A stretch of DNA of 7,819 bases, taken from contig JAPUJL010000491.1 in NCBI GenBank assembly GCA_027296185.1, positions 1-7,819 on the forward strand, written 5' to 3'. Below the pieces are notes generated by a model that was given only the letters and a program-made list of their open reading frames with translations, had not been told where the DNA came from and did no database searches. This DNA comes from SAR324 cluster bacterium. GTDB taxonomy: Bacteria > SAR324 > JACQKK01. This document shows, one piece after another, positions 5,871 through 7,819 of this stretch. Numbering within the stretch: position 1 is the first letter of the stretch; every line of letters begins with the position of its first letter. Position numbers and translations under genes: made by a program.

Positions 5871-6530
5871 TTACCGGCAGTGGGCGGCTCCCACGTACAC
5901 CGCGGCGCGGCGCGGCCCGTCTCGCCGCTCCAACCGCTTCGCCCAGAGGGGCGTTCCCGCGAACAGATCCAAGTGCCGGCGCTTGACCAGCCGGCCGCTG
6001 TCCTCCGCCCGAAAGCAGCCATCCGAGACCGAGCCGTCGGGCCACCGCCGGCCGCGCCATGCCGGAATGAAGAGCACCGTGCCGAAGGGGATCACCGCCG
6101 GATCTACCGCCACCGAGCGGAAGGGGGCGAGCGGGCGGTAGTGGCCATGCACCCGCGCCCCCCGGCCCCAGGGATATTCCCGCGGGTTCAGCTCCTCGTA
6201 ACAGATGCGGCTGCCCTCGTGTCCCGGCCGGGCACAGGAGCAGCGCTCGGAGAAGTTCAGCAGCCGCCCGTCCAGCAGCCGCCCCGTGCCCTCGAGGGAT
6301 AGGGCATGGTGGAACTCGCGGGACGTTCGCGCCAGGACGCGCTTGCACGCGGGTGCGTAGAGGGGCCAGGAGCCCTGCCGGGCTTCTTCGGCTACATAAT
6401 AGTACGTGACGCGGAAGGTGCCGATCGCACGGCCGGAAGATTCGTCCGCGGCGGATAGGCGAGCGTGGAACTGGATGGCGGCGAGCGCCACCGCCAAGGG
6501 CAGCGCCAGGAAATGCGGCCGAAGGGCCAT
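5871..6530 (-). CDS. Secreted 3D-domain protein (double-psi beta-barrel, cell-wall related)
   Basis: A 219-residue protein with a probable signal peptide (residues 1-28, hydrophobic core ending near LSAA). GTFRVTYYYVAEEA (37-50) is a typical opening strand for 3D-domain proteins. The C-terminal part has the three aspartates that name the domain: D143 in VAVDPAVIPFGT, D177 in CFRAEDSGRLVKR and D188 in HLDLFAG. This matches the catalytic core of MltA-type lytic transglycosylases and Rpf/YuiC-like proteins, which cleave peptidoglycan glycan strands; activity here is inferred. Six cysteines (62, 97, 99, 110, 171, 218), three of them in the middle region, suggest disulfides in the periplasm. No Shine-Dalgarno is visible; the ATG lies 24 bases after the M23 gene's stop, so reinitiation or coupling is likely. 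Confidence 0.88.
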   Translation of the reverse strand: MALRPHFLALPLAVALAAIQFHARLSAADESSGRAIGTFRVTYYYVAEEARQGSWPLYAPACKRVLARTSREFHHALSLEGTGRLLDGRLLNFSERCSCARPGHEGSRICYEELNPREYPWGRGARVHGHYRPLAPFRSVAVDPAVIPFGTVLFIPAWRGRRWPDGSVSDGCFRAEDSGRLVKRRHLDLFAGTPLWAKRLERRDGPRRAAVYVGAAHCR

Positions 6531-6554
6531 CGGTGGGGGGAGAAAAGGGCGCTG

Positions 6555-7472
6555 CTAATCGATCATGTAGTTGCGGGGGTTGACCGCCAGGTCGTTGATG
6601 CGGATCTCGTAGTGCAGGTGCGGCCCGGTGCTCTTGCCGCTACTGCCCACGGTTGCGATCGGATCGCCCCGCTTGACCCGGCGGCCCTCGCGAACCAGCA
6701 CCGAGTCGTTGTGGCCGTAGCGGGTGATCACGCCGTAGCCGTGGTCGATCACGACCATGTCGCCCAGGGTCGGATCGACGCCGGAATAGGTCACGATGCC
6801 CTCCGCGGGCGCCACGACGGGCGTACCCCGCCGGGCGACGATATCCACCCCCTCGTGCAACCGCCTGAGGCCGGTGAACGGATCCACCCGCGGGCCAAAA
6901 TTGGAGGAGACGAATCCGCGGGTGGGCCAGCGGTGGGGTGTGCGCTCGATCAGGTCCTTTCGGTCGCTGAGGTAATCCCGCAAATTATTGAAGCTCTCCT
7001 CCTGGTAATTGGCCATCTCCTGCAGCCGTACCAAATCCTTGTCCAGCAGGGTTACCAGGTCGAGCTTGCCCTCGTCGACGTTCTCCAGGCTCAGCTCTTC
7101 CTCGCTATCCAGCGAACCCCCGATCCCGTAGACGGTCGGGCTGGGTTTTTCCACCTCGAGATCGGTGATGATGCGGAGCTTGTAGTCCAGTTCCCGCAGC
7201 CGCCCGAGTTGACCCTTGAGGGTATCCATCTGCACGGTAAACTTCTGCAGGGCCACCCGTTGCGCGAGATGGGAACTCTCCAGGTCGCGATAGGCCTCGA
7301 GCTGGTTGCCCAATTCCACGGAGCGCACCAACGCGTAGCCGCCCAGGACGAGCAGGCCCGTCAGCAGGCCAGCCCCGGCCATCAGGAGTGCTCTCGGAAT
7401 CCTTAGCCGGATGACCCGAGATGTCTTATTGGGAATGACGACGAGCGTAAACCAATGTTCAAACAAACCCAT
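6555..7472 (-). CDS. Membrane-anchored M23 (LytM) family peptidase
   Basis: A 305-residue peptidoglycan endopeptidase. A short cytoplasmic N-terminus (with FTLVVIPNKTSRVIRLRIPR) leads into one membrane helix (about 28-48), a coiled-coil-like stretch (about 52-105), a linker with an acidic part, then the LytM domain (about 180-305). Zinc ligands are present: H206 and D210 in LHEGVD, and H287 in GPHLHYE. The other active-site histidines are H254 (RYGH) and H285. All residues needed for catalysis are there, so it is predicted to be active rather than an EnvC-like regulator. It would cut peptide cross-links in the periplasm. GGAGG lies only three bases before the ATG; an in-frame TTG at 7466 (codon 3) would have nine-base spacing and is an alternative start. 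First gene of an operon with the 3D-domain protein. Confidence 0.94.
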   Translation of the reverse strand: MGLFEHWFTLVVIPNKTSRVIRLRIPRALLMAGAGLLTGLLVLGGYALVRSVELGNQLEAYRDLESSHLAQRVALQKFTVQMDTLKGQLGRLRELDYKLRIITDLEVEKPSPTVYGIGGSLDSEEELSLENVDEGKLDLVTLLDKDLVRLQEMANYQEESFNNLRDYLSDRKDLIERTPHRWPTRGFVSSNFGPRVDPFTGLRRLHEGVDIVARRGTPVVAPAEGIVTYSGVDPTLGDMVVIDHGYGVITRYGHNDSVLVREGRRVKRGDPIATVGSSGKSTGPHLHYEIRINDLAVNPRNYMID

Positions 7473-7475
7473 GTT

Positions 7476-7514
7476 CCTCCGTTTTTTTCGGGCTCACCCC
7501 CTCTCCATCGGAGG
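7476..7514 (-). promoter_or_regulatory. Ribosome binding site with complementary upstream segment
   Basis: On the minus strand, CGGAGG (7481-7476) is the ribosome binding site of the M23 gene. CCTCCG (7514-7509), 27 bases earlier in the leader, is its perfect complement. The same upstream bases can instead form a local hairpin, CTCC-GAT-GGAG (7513-7503). The two pairings exclude each other, which would allow control of translation. This is read from pairing alone. Confidence 0.3.
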
Positions 7515-7615
7515 CGAGTGGGCTAACGTCGGGACATTCTCGGAATGGCCTTCGATTCGGTCCGTGAACCTAGCGGCAGTCGGCAGACGTATGCCCGCCT
7601 ACACAAACTTGGCTC

Positions 7616-7644
7616 TTTGTAAACGCTTTGGTGTGAACAATCAA
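7616..7644 (-). promoter_or_regulatory. Candidate sigma70-type promoter for the M23/3D operon
   Basis: On the minus strand TTGATT (7644-7639) and TACAAA (7621-7616) are 17 bases apart, four of six matches each, in a patch distinctly richer in A/T than its surroundings. Transcription would start near 7609, leaving a leader of about 137 bases before the M23 ATG. Confidence 0.4.
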
Positions 7645-7819
7645 GCATTTATTGGCTCGCCGGGCGCCGCCGGGAGAGCAACCAGTGTCGCCTCTCCGTC
7701 CTCTGCCGATCCCGATTCGAGCCACTTCGCGGACCCCGCCTCGAGGACGCTCCAACGGCGTTCCGGGGCAGAGCCCACCCCCCTTCCGGCGCGCCCGGGA
7801 CCCAGCGGAACGGGCCACT

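Larger units (their letters stand above)
7473..7819. other. Upstream region of the M23 gene, to window edge
   Basis: About 350 bases without a credible gene. It holds a promoter candidate (7616-7644) in an A/T-richer patch, an imperfect palindrome GGCAGACGTATGCC (7582-7595), an unusual run of seven T (7482-7488) and the possible ribosome-site-masking pairing. The outer part (about 7660-7819) is GC-rich and shows nothing I can name; I looked for a tRNA and found none. Confidence 0.4.

Noticed and set aside
7473..7610. Possible c-di-AMP (ydaO-type) riboswitch before the cell-wall gene
   Set aside because: The gene type would suit, and a GGGGTGAGCCC segment drew attention, but the conserved blocks of that class are not present in order.
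7690..7760. tRNA-like GATTCGAGCC segment
   Set aside because: It resembles a T-loop, but no acceptor stem, anticodon arm or CCA end could be matched on either strand.
7570..7818. 82-codon minus-strand frame upstream of the M23 gene
   Set aside because: Arg/Gly-rich composition with no domain, GTG start at the window edge, and it contains the promoter candidate of the M23 operon.
1..7819. CRISPR array, insertion sequence, integrase or attachment site
   Set aside because: No regularly spaced repeats, transposase or integrase motifs, or long terminal inverted repeats were seen.

Overview
The window is GC-rich bacterial DNA from a diderm (Gram-negative-type) bacterium. The evidence is a solute-binding protein with a plain Sec signal peptide and no lipobox, a membrane-anchored LytM/M23 peptidase with a periplasmic catalytic domain, and a PilZ (cyclic di-GMP) protein. 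Codon use strongly favours G/C at third positions and gives long spurious antisense ORFs. Gene content and the style of the M23 N-terminus would suit a high-GC proteobacterium or a Desulfobacterota/Myxococcota-like lineage. I cannot place it more precisely from sequence alone.

Layout: (1) 1-211, edge region with a palindrome and a possible 3' end of an upstream gene. (2) 212-1622, plus strand: a sulfotransferase-like P-loop protein overlapping a lysine-rich protein of unknown function across an A-rich tract. (3) 1623-1700, a short convergent gap with nested inverted repeats. (4) 3545 down to 1701, minus strand: a family 5 ABC solute-binding protein followed by a GYD-domain protein, very likely one operon. 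(5) 3546-3949, a divergent intergenic region with a plausible sigma70-type promoter and a structured leader. (6) 3950-4534, plus strand: a PilZ protein with intact c-di-GMP motifs. (7) 4800-5819, plus strand: a Gfo/Idh/MocA oxidoreductase. (8) 7472 down to 5871, minus strand: an M23 endopeptidase followed 24 bp later by a secreted 3D-domain protein, probably a two-gene cell-wall operon. (9) 7473-7819, its upstream region, with a promoter candidate and a leader that could mask the Shine-Dalgarno site.

The gene pairs make functional sense locally: M23 + 3D for peptidoglycan remodelling, solute-binding protein + GYD for an uptake or sensing unit. Nothing ties all eight genes into one pathway. 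No tRNA, rRNA, CRISPR array, transposase or integrase is visible. I did not find a convincing new multi-gene system. The items most worth a second look are the overlapping sulfotransferase/unknown pair, the two structured 5' leaders, and the unassigned N-terminal region of the PilZ protein.
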